A stretch of 64,000 nucleotides of DNA from NCBI RefSeq assembly GCF_007565055.1, contig NC_044553.1, forward strand, positions 130,390,241 to 130,454,240. The letters run 5' to 3'. The notes under the pieces were generated by a model, which searched no databases, was not told where the DNA came from, and was given only the letters and a program-made list of their open reading frames with translations. Shown piece by piece: positions 36,858 through 48,899 of the stretch. Source of the DNA: Rhinopithecus roxellana. Lineage: Eukaryota; Chordata; Mammalia; Primates; Cercopithecidae. Within the stretch, counting starts at the first letter, position 1. The number at the start of each line of letters is the position of its first letter. The translations under genes were made by a program, and so were the position numbers.

Positions 36858-37268
36858 GGTGACAAGGGCATCGCTTGGATGTTTCACCCCTCCAAACCTC
36901 GTGTTTATATTTGTTTCCCAGTGTTGGAGGTGGGACCTGACGGGAGGTGTTCAGGCTATGGAGTGGATCCCTCATGAATAGATCAGTGCCCTCCCTAGGG
37001 TGAGTGAGTTCTCACTTTATTAGTTCCCAGGAAAGCTAGTTGTTAAAAAGAGCTGGACATCTCCTACCCCACCCCTTGGCTTCTCTGTTGCCATGTAATC
37101 CATGCACATACTGGTTCCGATTTCTCTTCCACCATGAGTGGAAGCAGCCTCAAGCCCATATCCAGAAGCAAATGCTGGCACCATGCTTCCTGTACATCTT
37201 GCAGAACTGTGAACCAAATTAACCTTTTTTCTTTATGAATTACTCAGCCTTGGGTATTCCTTTGTAGC

Positions 37269-37305
<37 letters not shown>

Positions 37306-37312
37306 CACAGAC
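36858..37312 (+). mobile_element. MST/MLT-type MaLR LTR
   Basis: The order 'cttggatgtttcacccctcc', 'cagtgttggaggtgggacct', 'ggatccctcatgaat', 'gttgttaaaaagagct', 'gcaccatgcttcctgtac' and 'attactcagccttgggtatt' fits a sense-oriented MaLR LTR (MSTD-like). Its 3' end 'gcaacacaaaac' has expanded into a (CA)n run. Confidence 0.82.
37270..37302. repeat. (CA)n microsatellite
   Basis: A perfect AC run of 33 bases inside the 3' end of the MaLR LTR. Confidence 0.98.
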
Positions 37313-37709
37313 CACATGTTATTTTTTCTTGCCTGTGGTATGCCACAGGTGGCCCCTGTTAAGGTTATTCTTAAGCATTTCACCACTCAGGCAGGCCCTT
37401 TGATTTTTGCTGGATTTATCAACCATCCTACGTTAGTCGTGCATGCCACTACTGTATTTAGTCAGTCCTACCTTCTTTGGTTTCAAATATTAACATGATA
37501 TCATCACTGTGTTTTATTGTCATGTTTAGGGTCTGTATCAAGTCCCAAATCTCTTTTAGCCAAATTAAATGAGCAATCCTGTAAATTCCCATCACCCTGT
37601 GGCAAAACAATATATGCAAATTGGATCCTCATTTTCACATGAAGGAAACTGTGATTGACTCTTTTCTGAGATTGGAAGTAAAAACAAATCTTAAAAATCA
37701 GTCACTGAG

Positions 37710-38018
37710 GGCCCGGCATGGTGATTCATGCCTGTTATCCAAACACTTTGGGAGGCCGAGGTGGGCGGATCACTTGAGGCCAGGAGTTTGAGATCAGTCT
37801 GGCCAACATGGTGAAGCCCTGTCTCTACCAAAAATACAAAAATTAGCTGCATGTGGTGACAGGCACCTGAAATCCCAGCTACTTGGGAGGCTAAAGCAGG
37901 AGAATCACTTGAACTCGGGAGGCAGAGCTTGCAGTGAGCCAAGGTCGCACCACTGCACCAGAGCCTAGGAGACAGAGTGAGACTCTGTCTCAAAAAAATA
38001 AATAAGATAAATAAAAAT
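37710..38018 (+). mobile_element. Full-length Alu (AluS-like)
   Basis: Starts GGCCCGGCATGGTG and ends in a mixed AAT-rich tail. A 17-bp target-site duplication with two mismatches lies at 37693-37709 and 38019-38035 (AAAAATCAGTCACTGAG / AAAAATCAATCATTGAG). Confidence 0.94.
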
Positions 38019-38292
38019 AAAAATCAATCATTGAGTACCAGTCTCTTTGGATGTGTATGTGTGGGTCTGTGCATGTATGTGTGTGCACGTGTGTGTTGCC
38101 ACTGAAACCATATGGAGAGAGTGCTAATGTTGTAGGTAGCATTGCCTTATTCAAGCCTTGATAATCTATAGTTTCCATGAGCCATGCAGTTTCTGGGAAA
38201 CCATTCAGTATCCATATAGGGATACTGTACAGAGAATTTTTTGGTACCAGTTCTCCAACTGCTAAAATGACATTAATTAAAGTGGTAATCTC

Positions 38293-38611
38293 GGCTGGGC
38301 ACAGTGGCTCATGCCTGTAATCCCAGCACTTTGGGAGGCCGAGGCAGGTGGATCACGAGGTCAGGTGTTTGAGACCATCCTGGCTAACACGATGAAACCC
38401 CATCTTTACTAAAAATGCCAAAAAAAAAAAAAATTAGCCGCATGTGGTGGCAGGCGCCTGTAGTCCCAGCTACTCAGGAGGCTGAGGCAGGAGAATGGCG
38501 TGAGGCAGGAGAATGGCGTGAACCCCAGAGGTGGAGCTTGCAGTGAGTCGAGATCGTGCCACTGCACTCTAGCCTGGGGGAGAGAGCGAGACTCCATCTC
38601 AAAAAAAAAAA
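38293..38611 (+). mobile_element. Full-length Alu with internal 18-bp duplication
   Basis: A 12-bp target-site duplication, AGTGGTAATCTC, lies at 38281-38292 and 38612-38623. Within the right half, TGAGGCAGGAGAATGGCG occurs twice in tandem (38483-38500 and 38501-38518). Confidence 0.95.
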
Positions 38612-38889
38612 AGTGGTAATCTCATTTTTTTCCGCTAGTTTTTTGCTCTTCCACATTTTTTACTCTTTCAAATTGACAACCCATGTGATTTAGACAGTTT
38701 TATTAGTTCTCATTTAGAAAATCTAATTAATGCTGACTGAGGGGAGAACTTACATGCCTTCTGCATTACAATTCTAAATAGGGTAACTCTCCTTTCAGTC
38801 AGATATGTTATTCACATCAATATTACATTCAGGTAAAGGAGATACAACCATTTCACATACAATCTGTTCATACTTCAATTTTTATTCAA
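38612..38889. other. Unassigned, possible continuation of the ERV remnant
   Basis: AT-rich sequence with no clear frame or motif. Confidence 0.3.
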
Positions 38890-41697
38890 ACTTTTAACTT
38901 AATAGTATCAACTGCTGCATCCCCATATTTTCCCTAACTTTAACTTCTTGTTCAACCATTGGTTTTGAAATCACAGTGCAGTAGACTTTTGTGTCAAGGA
39001 GCCCCCAAATGAGCTCTTCTCCACCCCTTGGCCATGTTACCCACACATGGGTATATGGCTGCAATCCAAACCACAAGAGAGCTCCTCTACCCACATGAAC
39101 ACTGACACTAGCATGGGCAATGGACTGGAGACCTTGCAAACGCGTTGCACCAGAGAAGGAACTTGTGTTGACTCACTCATACCCACAGACCTAAGTGGCT
39201 GCAGCAGGGTGCCATAGTGAGTCCCATAGTGCCATTATGGGACTATATTCTTTCCTGGGAACCACAACTCCCGTAAATCCACATCCTGGAGCTTCCACTG
39301 ACATACTTCAGAGTCCACAGAGAGGATCTTAGTGAGTGCAGCACTAACTGGATCCAAAGCTGCTATGACTACTGTGCTGACTCCAGTAATCTACCTCACA
39401 GGGAGCACTACTCATGGGGGAAAGGATGGCACAGTGCATCAAAAAGATGGCCCCTGAGACAAAGAAAATCACAGTACACACTTTCCAGAGCATGTGCACT
39501 CCCTGTGTGGGTCTGGGAAAAGTGACTCCACTCCCCAGTCATAGCACAAAGTCTGTTGTTGGCCTCACGGCCCGAGAGTGAGATCCCCTCCCACCAGCAG
39601 AAGACTCTTTGCTTGGGCTCAATATGGAGAGCAGGGTCGCTCCTCCTGCTCTGCACACTGCTGCACCTGAAGTTACTTCTGGGCTGCTGGAGGCTGGCAC
39701 AAGCAAGCCAGAGGGCTGCCTGTCCAAGGCTGTGAGTGGTGACTGCATCCACACTGGCAGCATGGTGTCCCTGCTCAGGATAACGCGTGAAGAACAGAGC
39801 CCATTCTGCTCTGTGTGGTGCTGTGGTGCTGCTGCCGCCAACAACAGATTAACTTGAGAGCTGAATGTCTGGGGTTGTGGGTGGCAGCCCCACATCACAG
39901 CCACTGCCAACACCAAAGCCACTCAAGACCCACAGCATTTTCCCACCAGTGCTATTGACATTGCTCACACCACACCACCTTCTCAGAGACTCGAGAACCT
40001 GCTTATCTGCCAAGCTAATAGCTGACACTACCAGCACCCAAGCAAGACACCAGGAGGCTGAAGAAATAGCCATCCTGGTCCTATTAATACCAGTGCAAGT
40101 GTACACAGCCCTGGGGCCCAAGAACAAGCATTTCAACCCAATGCCATTACCACTGAGGCATGAAGACTGGCCCACCTGGCATCCTTGTTCCAACTCTCCA
40201 CCCACGAGGCCAAGAAGAGACTTTGTGCTAAGAGTAGGGGTGGAGTCACTTCTCACAGACCCAGACAGGGAGTGCTCATGCTCTGGAAAGTGTGTACTAT
40301 GGTTTCCATTGTCTCAGGAGCCACCTTTTTGGTGCACTGTGCCATCCTTTCCCCCAGGAGTAGTGCTCCCAGTGAGTTTGATTACTGGGGACAGCACAGT
40401 GCTAACTTACACTGATAACCACACCCTAAATCACCAAGGAAATCACATGTACCACTGATGCTGCTTACAGCCTGATAAATTATATGGAGACTACACTACA
40501 GTATATACCGGGAATCAAATCCAAAGAGCCTACCCAACCAACACCACTGATACATCTTCAGGAAAAAGTTCTTGCCTATGAAGACATATTCAAAAAATTG
40601 AAAGAAGTGACGATTCCACCAGTTGCACAGATATCAATGTAAAAACATATGAAACATAAAAAAGGAAGAAAATTTCCATTTAGCCCTCCAAAGGAACACA
40701 GTAATTCTCCAGTAACAGATTCCAATGAAAAAGAAATTCACAAAATCCTAAACAAAAAATAAAATAAAATAAAATAAACTATGATCATAAAGAAGTTCAA
40801 TGAGATACAAGAGAATTCCATAAAAACAATACAAAGAAATTGCAAAAAAAAATCAGGATATGCATAGGAAATTTATCAAAGAGATAGATATCATGAAAAA
40901 GAAGCAAACAAATTCTGGGACAGAAGAATTCCTTAAATAAACTACAAAATACACTAAGCGGTTTGACAACAGACTAGATCAAGCAGAAGAAAAAATCTCA
41001 GAACTTGAAGATAGGTCTTTTAAAATAAGCCAGTAAGAGAAAAATAAAGAAAAAATAATTTAAAAGTATGAACAAAGCTTTTATGACCCTATAAAGTTAC
41101 CAAATATACAAATTATTGCAATATCCAAAGGCAAAGAGGAAACAAAAGTTCTCAAAATCTAATGAAATCACAGATGAAAACTTTCCAAGTCTAGCAAAAG
41201 ATTTAGGCATACAGATGCAAAAGGCCCAGAATCCGCTAGACACAATGCAAAAGGTTTTCACCACAGCATATTATAGTCAAACTGTCTAAAGTCAACAAGA
41301 AAAATAAAATCCCAAAAACAACATGAAAAAAGTATGGAGTCACATATAAAGGAGCCCCTATCAGTCTAACAGCGGTCTTGTTAGTGAAAACCTTATAGGC
41401 AAGGAAAGAATGGATAATACATTCCAAGTGTTGAAAGTAAAAAAATAAAACTGCCACTCAGGGGTACTATATCCAGCAACATTATTGTTTATAAATGAAG
41501 AAGAAATAGTCTTTCCCAGACGAGCAAATGTGGAGGGCATTCATCACCACTAAACTGGCCTTAAAAGAAATGTGCAAGGGGCCGAGCGTGGTGGCTCACG
41601 CCTGTAATCCCAGCACTTTTGGAGGCTGAGGCGGGAGGATCATGAGGTCAGGAGATCAAGACCATCCTGGCTAACACGGTGAAACCCCATCTCTACT

Positions 41698-41730
<33 letters not shown>

Positions 41731-42872
41731 TTAGCTGAATGTGGTGGTGGGCACCTGTAGTCCCAGCTACTCAGGAGGCTGAGGCAGGAGAATGGCATGA
41801 AGCCAGGAGGCAGAGCTTGCAATGAGCTGAGATGGCGCCACTGCACTCCAGCCTGGGCAACAAAGCGAGACTCTGTCTCAAAAAAATTTTTTTTAATAAT
41901 AAAAAAAAAAAAGAAATGTGCAAGGGAGTTCTAAACTTGGAAGTAAAAGGACAGTAATTAGCATCATGAAAACACATGAAATATAAAACTCACTGGTAAA
42001 GCAAACACACAAATGAGGAAAAGAAGTTATGCAAATGGTACTACCACACAGACTATCAGCAAACAGAAAGGACAATCGGTAATAGAAAAGGAAAGAAACA
42101 AAAAATACAGAAAATAAAATGGGGAAAAAGCAGTGTTATAACAGGAACAAAACCTCATGTCAATAATACCCTTAAATTTAAAGGGATTAAATTCACCACT
42201 AAAAAATACAGTCCAGGTGAATGGGTTTTTTTAAAAAGTTCTAATATATGCTGCCTACAAGAAATGCACTATACCTCTAAAGACATATATAGACTGAAAG
42301 TAAAGGCATGTAATAAGATGTCCCAAGCAAATGGAAACCAAAAGCCAACAGGAATAGCAATACTTAGATAAACAGACTTTAAGTCAGAAACAGTAAACAC
42401 ACAAACACACCCACAGAAAAAGTCATTATATAATGAAGGAATCAATCCATTTGGAGGATATAACAATTCTAATTATATTGCACACAACACTGTAATACTC
42501 AGATTCATAAAGGAAATATTACTAGAAGTGGATCTAATAAGACATGTAGACGCCAATAAAATAATGTTGGGGCACTTCTAACTCATTCTCAGCATTAGGT
42601 AGAAAATCAAGAATGAAACATCAGACATAAATTGGACTTTATTCCAAATATATCTTACAGACATATACAGAACATTTTATTTAAAAAAAATGCAGAATAC
42701 ACATTCTTATTACTAGCACATGGACAATTCTCCAGGATTGACCAAATATGCTCCTCCACACTACAGCATTAAAAATCAAGGAGACTGCTCCTCAGTTAGT
42801 CATGTCACAATTCATTTTAATAAAGGTTCTTCAAAAAGTTAATTATATTGAGGTACAAAATGAGACAAATTT
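38890..42872 (+). mobile_element. L1M element, 5' UTR to ORF2 start
   Basis: The region from 38890 to 40500 is GC-richer and resembles an L1M 5' UTR. From 40560 the L1M ORF1 region is recognisable ('aatgaaaaagaaattcacaa', 'gaagttcaatgagatacaag', 'acagactagatcaagcagaa'). After the Alu at 41581-41909, early ORF2-like text follows ('tacaagaaatgcactatacc', 'aatacacattcttattacta'). No intact frame. The copy stops at an AluY that is cut by the assembly gap. Confidence 0.65.
41581..41909 (+). mobile_element. Full-length Alu with (CA)n in its middle linker
   Basis: An 18-bp target-site duplication, AAAAGAAATGTGCAAGGG, lies at about 41563-41580 and 41910-41927. The central A-rich linker has turned into a (CA)n run at 41700-41728. 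Confidence 0.95.
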
Positions 42873-43069
42873 GGCCGGGCGCGGTGGCTCAAGCCTGTCA
42901 TACCAGCACTTTGGGAGGCCGAGACGGGCGGATCACGAGGTCAGGAGATCGAGACCATCCTGGCTAACACGGTGAAACCCCGTCTCTACTAAAAAATACA
43001 AAAAACTAGCCGGGCGAGGTGGCGGGCGCCTGTAGTCCCAGCTACTCGGGAGGCTGAGGCAGGAGAATG
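42873..43069 (+). mobile_element. AluY, Old World monkey type, cut by assembly gap
   Basis: Near-consensus AluY 5' end ('ggccgggcgcggtggctcaa', 'gccgagacgggcgg') that runs into the N block at 'caggagaatg', so its 3' third and target-site duplication are missing from the window. Confidence 0.95.
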
Positions 43070-43169
43070 NNNNNNNNNNNNNNNNNNNNNNNNNNNNNNN
43101 NNNNNNNNNNNNNNNNNNNNNNNNNNNNNNNNNNNNNNNNNNNNNNNNNNNNNNNNNNNNNNNNNNNNN
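43070..43169. other. Assembly gap of exactly 100 N
   Basis: 100 N between an L1M/AluY flank and alpha satellite. The round number suggests a gap of unknown size. Confidence 0.99.
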
Positions 43170-45218
43170 GATGTGTGAATTCATCTCACAGAGTTACACT
43201 TATGTTTCGTGGAGCAGTCCATTAACACTGTCTTTGGGGAAACTGAGAAGGGCTTCTTTGGATCACATTGAGGCCTACGCTGATAAAGGAAATTTCATCC
43301 GTTCAAAACGTGAAAGAAGCTTCTGAGAAACTCTTTCTGATCTGTGAGTTCATCTCACAGAGTTACCCTCTGCCTCAAGAAGCAGTTTGCTAACACTCTT
43401 TTCGTGGAATCTGCAAGTGATATTTGGGAGCCTATTGGGGCCCATGTGATAAAGGAAATTATCCTCACATAATAACTAAAGAGAAGCTTTCTGAGAAACT
43501 GCATTGCCATGTGTGAATGCAACTCACAGAGTTACACGTTTCTCTTCAGTGATCAGTTTGTTAGCACAGTTTTCCGGGAAATCTGCATTAGATACTTCAT
43601 AGCGCAATGAACATTACAGTGACAAAGGAAATATCCAGATGAAAACTAGAAAGGAAGCTTTCTTAGAACTTCTTGGTGATGTGTAATTCATCTCACAGAG
43701 TTACACTTATGTTTCGTGGAGCAGTCCATTAACACTTGTCTTTGGGGAAACTGAGAAGGGCTTCTTTGGATCACATTGAGGCCTACGCTGATAAAGGAAA
43801 ATTTCCTCCGTTCAAAACGTGAAAGAAGCTTTCTGAGAAAACTTCTTTCTGATCTGTGAGTTCATCTCACAGAGTGTACAATCCTCTGCCTCAAGAAGCA
43901 GTTTTCTAACACTCTTTTCGTGGAATCTGCAAAGTGATATTTGGAGCCTATTAGGGCTCATGGTGATAAAGGAAATATCCTCACATAATAACTAAGAGAA
44001 GCTTTCTGAGAAACTGAATTGCCATGTGTGAATGCAACTCACAGAGTTACACGTTTCTCTTCAGTGATCAGTTTGTTAGCACAGTTTTCTGGAAATCTGC
44101 AATTAGATACTTCATAGCGCAATGAACATTACAGTGAACAAAGGAAATATCCAGATGAAACTAGAAGGAAGCTTTCTTAGAAACTTCTTCGTGATGTGTG
44201 AATTCATCTCACAGAGTTACACTTATGTTTCGTGGAGCAGCTCCATTAACCCTGTCTTTGGGGAAACTGAGAAGGGCTTCTTTGGATCACATTGAGGCCT
44301 ACGCTGATAAAGGAAATTTCCTCCGTTCAAAACGTGAAAGAAGCTTTCCTGAGAAACTTCTTTCTGATCTGTGAGTTCATCTCACAGAGTTACAACCTCT
44401 GCCTCAAGAAGCAGTTTGCTAACACTCTTTCGTGGAATCTGCAAAGTGATATTTGGGAGCCTATTGGGGCCCATGGTGATAAAGGAATTATCCTCACATA
44501 ATAACTAAAGAGAAGCTTTCTGAGAAACTGAATTGCCATGTGTGAATGCAACTCACAGAGTTACACGTTTCTCTTCAGTGATCAGTTTGTTAGCACAGTT
44601 TTCTGGAAATCTGCAATTAGATACTTCATAGCGCAATGAACATTACAGTGACAAAGGAAATATCCAGATGAAAACTAGAAAGAAGCTTTCTTAGAAACTT
44701 CTTGGTGATGTGTGAATTCATCTCACAGAGTTACACTTATGTTTCGTGGAGCAGTCCATTAACACTGTCTTTGGGGAAACTGAGAAGGGCTTCTTTGGAT
44801 CACATTGAGGCCTACGCTGATAAAGGAAATTTCCTCCGTTCAAAACGTGAAAGAAGCTTTCTGAGAAACTTCTTTCTGATCTGTGAGTTCATCTCACAGA
44901 GTTACAACCTCTGCCTCAAGAAGCAGTTTGCTAACACTCTTTTCGTGGAATCTGCAAAGTGATATTTGGGAGCATATTGGGGCCCATGGTGATAAAGGAA
45001 TATCCTCACATAATAACTAAAGAGAAGCTTTCTGAGAAACTGAATTGCCATGTGTGAATGCAACTCACAGAGTTACACGTTTCTCTTCAGTGATCAGTTT
45101 GTTAGCACAGTTTTCTGGAAATCTGCAATTAGATACTTCATAGCGCAATGAACATTACAGTGACAAAGGAAATATCCAGATGAAAACTAGAAGGAAGCTT
45201 TCTTAGAAACTTCTTGGT

Positions 45219-45731
45219 GATGTGTGAATTCATCTCACAGAGTTACACTTATGTTTCGTGGAGCAGTCCATTAACACTGTCTTTGGGGAAACTGAGAAGG
45301 GCTTCTTTGGATCACATTGAGGCCTACGCTGATAAAGGAAATTTCCTCCGTTCAAAACGTGAAAGAAGCTTTCTGAGAAACTTCTTTCTGATCTGTGAGT
45401 TCATCTCAATGAGTTACAACCTCTGCCTCAAGATGCAGTTTGCTAACCCTCTTTTCGTGGAAACTGCAAAGTGATATTTGGGAGCATATTGGGGCCCATG
45501 GTGATAAAGGAATTATCCTCACATAATAACTAAAGAGAAGCTTTCTGAGAAACTGAATTGCCATGCGTGAATGCAACTCACAGAGTTACACGTTTGTCTT
45601 CAGTGATCAGTTTGTTAGCACAGTTTTCTCGAAATCTGCAATTCGATACTTCATAGCGCAATGAACATTACAGTGACAAAGGAAATATCCAGATGAAAAC
45701 TAGAAAGAAGCTTTCTTAGAAACTTCTTGGT
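45219..45731 (+). repeat. Representative alpha-satellite trimer
   Basis: Monomer A at 45219-45389 (171 bp), B at 45390-45561 (172 bp), C at 45562-45731 (170 bp). The next A starts at 45732, so the period is 513. B is the monomer whose TTTCGTGGAA text occupies the position where CENP-B boxes occur. Confidence 0.95.
45453..45469 (+). promoter_or_regulatory. Degenerate CENP-B-box-like site in monomer B
   Basis: TTTCGTGGAAACTGCAA keeps TTCG and the central A of the CENP-B box core (TTCG....A..CGGG) but has TGCA instead of CGGG, so about 6 of 9 core bases match. It recurs in nearly every B monomer. Binding is doubtful. Confidence 0.35.
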
Positions 45732-48327
45732 GATGTGTGAATTCATCTCACAGAGTTACACTTATGTTTCGTGGAGCAGTCCATTAACACTGTCTTTGGG
45801 GAAACTGAGAAGGGCTTCTTTGGATCACATTGAGGCCTACGCTGATAAAGGAAATTTCCTCCGTTCAAAACGTGAAAGAAGCTTTCTGAGAAACTTCTTT
45901 CTGATCTGTGAGTTCATCTCACAGAGTTACAACCTCTGCCTCAAGAAGCAGTTTGCTAACACTCTTTTCGTGGAATCTGCAAAGTGATATTTGGGAGCCT
46001 ATTGGGGCTCATGGTGATAAAGGAAATATCCTCACATAATAACTAAAGAGAAGCTTTCTGAGAAACTGAATTGCCATGTGTGAATGCAACTCACAGAGTT
46101 ACACGTTTCTCTTCAGTGATCAGTTTGTTAGCACAGTTTTCTGGAAATCTGCAATTAGATACTTCATAGCGCAATGAACATTACAGTGACAAAGGAAATA
46201 TCCAGATGAAAACTAGAAGGAAGCTTTCTTAGAAACTTCTTCGTGATGTGTGAATTCATCTCACAGAGTTACACTTATGTTTCGTGGAGCAGTCCATTAA
46301 CCCTGTCTTTGGGGAAACTGAGAAGGGCTTCTTTGGATCACATTGAGGCCTACGCTGATAAAGGAAATTTCCTCCGTTCAAAACGTGAAAGAAGCTTCCT
46401 GAGAAACTTCTTTCTGATCTGTGAGTTCATCTCACAGAGTTACAACCTCTGCCTCAAGAAGCAGTTTGCTACCACTCTTTTCGTGGAAACTGCAAAGTGA
46501 TATTTGGGAGCCTATTGGGGCCCATGGTGATAAAGGAATTATCCTCACATAATAACTAAAGAGAAGCTTTCTGAGAAACTGAATTGCCATGCGTGAATGC
46601 AACTCACAGAGTTACACGTTTGTCTTCAGTGATCAGTTTGTTAGCACAGTTTTCTCGAAATCTGCAATTCGATACTTCATAGCGCAATGAACATTACAGT
46701 GACAAAGGAAATATCCAGATGAAAACTAGAAAGAAGCTTTCTTAGAAACTTCTTGGTGATGTGTGAATTCATCTCACAGAGTTACACTTATGTTTCGTGG
46801 AGCAGTCCATTAACACTGTCTTTGGGGAAACTGAGAAGGGCTTCTTTGGATCACATTGAGGCCTACGCTGATAAAGGAAATTTCCTCCGTTCAAAACGTG
46901 AAAGAAGCTTCGTGAGAAACTTCTTTCTGATCTGTGAGTTCATCTCACAGAGTTACAACCTCTGCCTCAAGAAGCAGTTTGCTAACACTCTTTTCGTGGA
47001 ATCTGCAAAGTGATATTTGGGAGCCCATTGGGGCTCATGGTGATAAAGGAAATATCCTCACATAATAACTAAAGAGAAGCTTTCTGAGAACTGAATTGCC
47101 ATGTGTGAATGCAACTCACAGAGTTACACGTTTCTCTTCAGTGATCAGTTTGTTAGCACAGTTTTCTGGAAATCTGCAATTAGATACTTCATAGCGCAAT
47201 GAACATTACAGTGACAAAGGAAATATCCAGATGAAAACTAGAAGGAAGCTTTCTTAGAAACTTCTTGGTGATGTGTGAATTCATCTCACAGAGTTACACT
47301 TATGTTTCGTGGAGCAGTCCATTAACACTGTCTTTGGGGAAACTGAGAAGGGCTTCTTTGGATCACATTGAGGCCTACGCTGATAAAGGAAATTTCCTCC
47401 GTTCAAAACGTGAAAGAAGCTTCCTGAGAAACTTCTTTCTGATCTGTGAGTTCATCTCACAGAGTTACAACCTCTGCCTCAAGAAGCAGTTTGCTAACAC
47501 TCTTTTCGTGGAATCTGCAAAGTGATATTTGAGAGCATATTGGGGCCCATGGTGATAAAGGAATTATCCTCACATAATAACTATAGAGAAGCTTTCTGAG
47601 AAACTGCATTGCCATGTGTGAATGCAACTCACAGAGTTACACGTTTCTCTTCAGTGATCAGTTTGTTAGCACAGTTTTCTGGAGATCTGCAATTAGATAC
47701 TTCATAGCGCAATGAACATTACAGTGACAAAGGAAATATCCAGATGAAAACTAGAAAGAAGCTTTCTTAGAAACTTCTTCGGTGATGTGTGAATTCATCT
47801 CACAGAGTTACACTTATGTTCGTGGAGCAGTCCATTAACCATGTCTTTGGGGAAACTGAGAAGGGCTTCTTTGGATCACATTGAGGCCTACGCTGATAAA
47901 GGAAATTTCCTCCGTTCAAAACGTGAAAGAAGCTTCTGAGAAACTTCTTTCTGCTCTGAGTTCATCTCACAGAGTTACAACCTCTGCCTCAAGAAGCAGT
48001 TTGCTAACCACTCTTTTCGTGGAAACTGCAAGTGATATTTGGGAGCCTATTGGGGCCCATGGTGATAAAGGAATTATCCTCACATAATAACTAAGAGAAG
48101 CTTTCTGAGAAACTGAATTGCCATGCGTGAATGCAACTCACAGAGTTACACGTTTGTCTTCAGTGATCAGTTTGTTAGCACAGTTTTCTCGAAATCTGCA
48201 ATTCGATACTTCATAGCGCAATGAACATTACAGTGACAAAGGAAATATCCAGATGAAAACTAGAAAGAAGCTTTCTTAGAAACTTCTTGGTGATGTGTGA
48301 ATTCATCTCACAGAGTTACACTTATGT

Positions 48328-48427
48328 NNNNNNNNNNNNNNNNNNNNNNNNNNNNNNNNNNNNNNNNNNNNNNNNNNNNNNNNNNNNNNNNNNNNNNNNN
48401 NNNNNNNNNNNNNNNNNNNNNNNNNNN
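48328..48427. other. Assembly gap of exactly 100 N inside the satellite
   Basis: The left contig ends 37 bases into an A monomer, and the right contig starts again at base 1 of an A monomer with the same text. The contigs may overlap or the true size may be unknown. Confidence 0.99.
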
Positions 48428-48899
48428 GATGTGTGAATTCATCTCACAGAGTTACACTTATGTTTCGTGGAGCAGTCCATTAACACTGTCTTTGGGGAAA
48501 CTGAGAAGGGCTTCTTTGGATCACATTGAGGCCTACGCTGATAAAGGAAATTTCCTCCGTTCAAAACGTGAAAGAAGCTTTCTGAGAAACTTCTTTCTGA
48601 TCTGTGAGTTCATCTCACAGAGTTACAAGCTCTGCCTCAAGTAGCAGTTTGCTAACACTCTTTTCGTGGAAACTGCAAAGTGATATTTGGGAGCCTATTG
48701 GGGCCCATGGTGATAAAGGAATTATCCTCACATAATAACTAAAGAGAAGCTTTCTGAGAAACTGAATTGCCATGTGTGAATGCAACTCACAGAGTTACAC
48801 GTTTCTCTTCAGTGATCAGTTTGTTAGCACAGTTTTCTGGAAATCTGCAATTAGATACTTCATAGCGCAATGAACATTACAGTGACAAAGGAAATATCC

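Larger units (their letters stand above)
34372..38280 (-). pseudogene. ERVL-like pol remnant, antisense
   Basis: On the minus strand, 35553-35521 reads WFTNGSSKVNG, the RNase H motif region of a retroviral pol. Downstream, 35206-35181 reads HAHQKN, and 35112-34912 reads on in an integrase-like way (MVREMSGQGE). Text at 36240-36840 and around 37320-37690 lies upstream in pol order and may be reverse transcriptase. The residues are closest to class III (ERVL-type) pol as I know it. Many stops and frameshifts, plus insertion of an LTR12, a MaLR LTR and an Alu, leave it without coding potential. The class assignment is inference. Confidence 0.6.
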
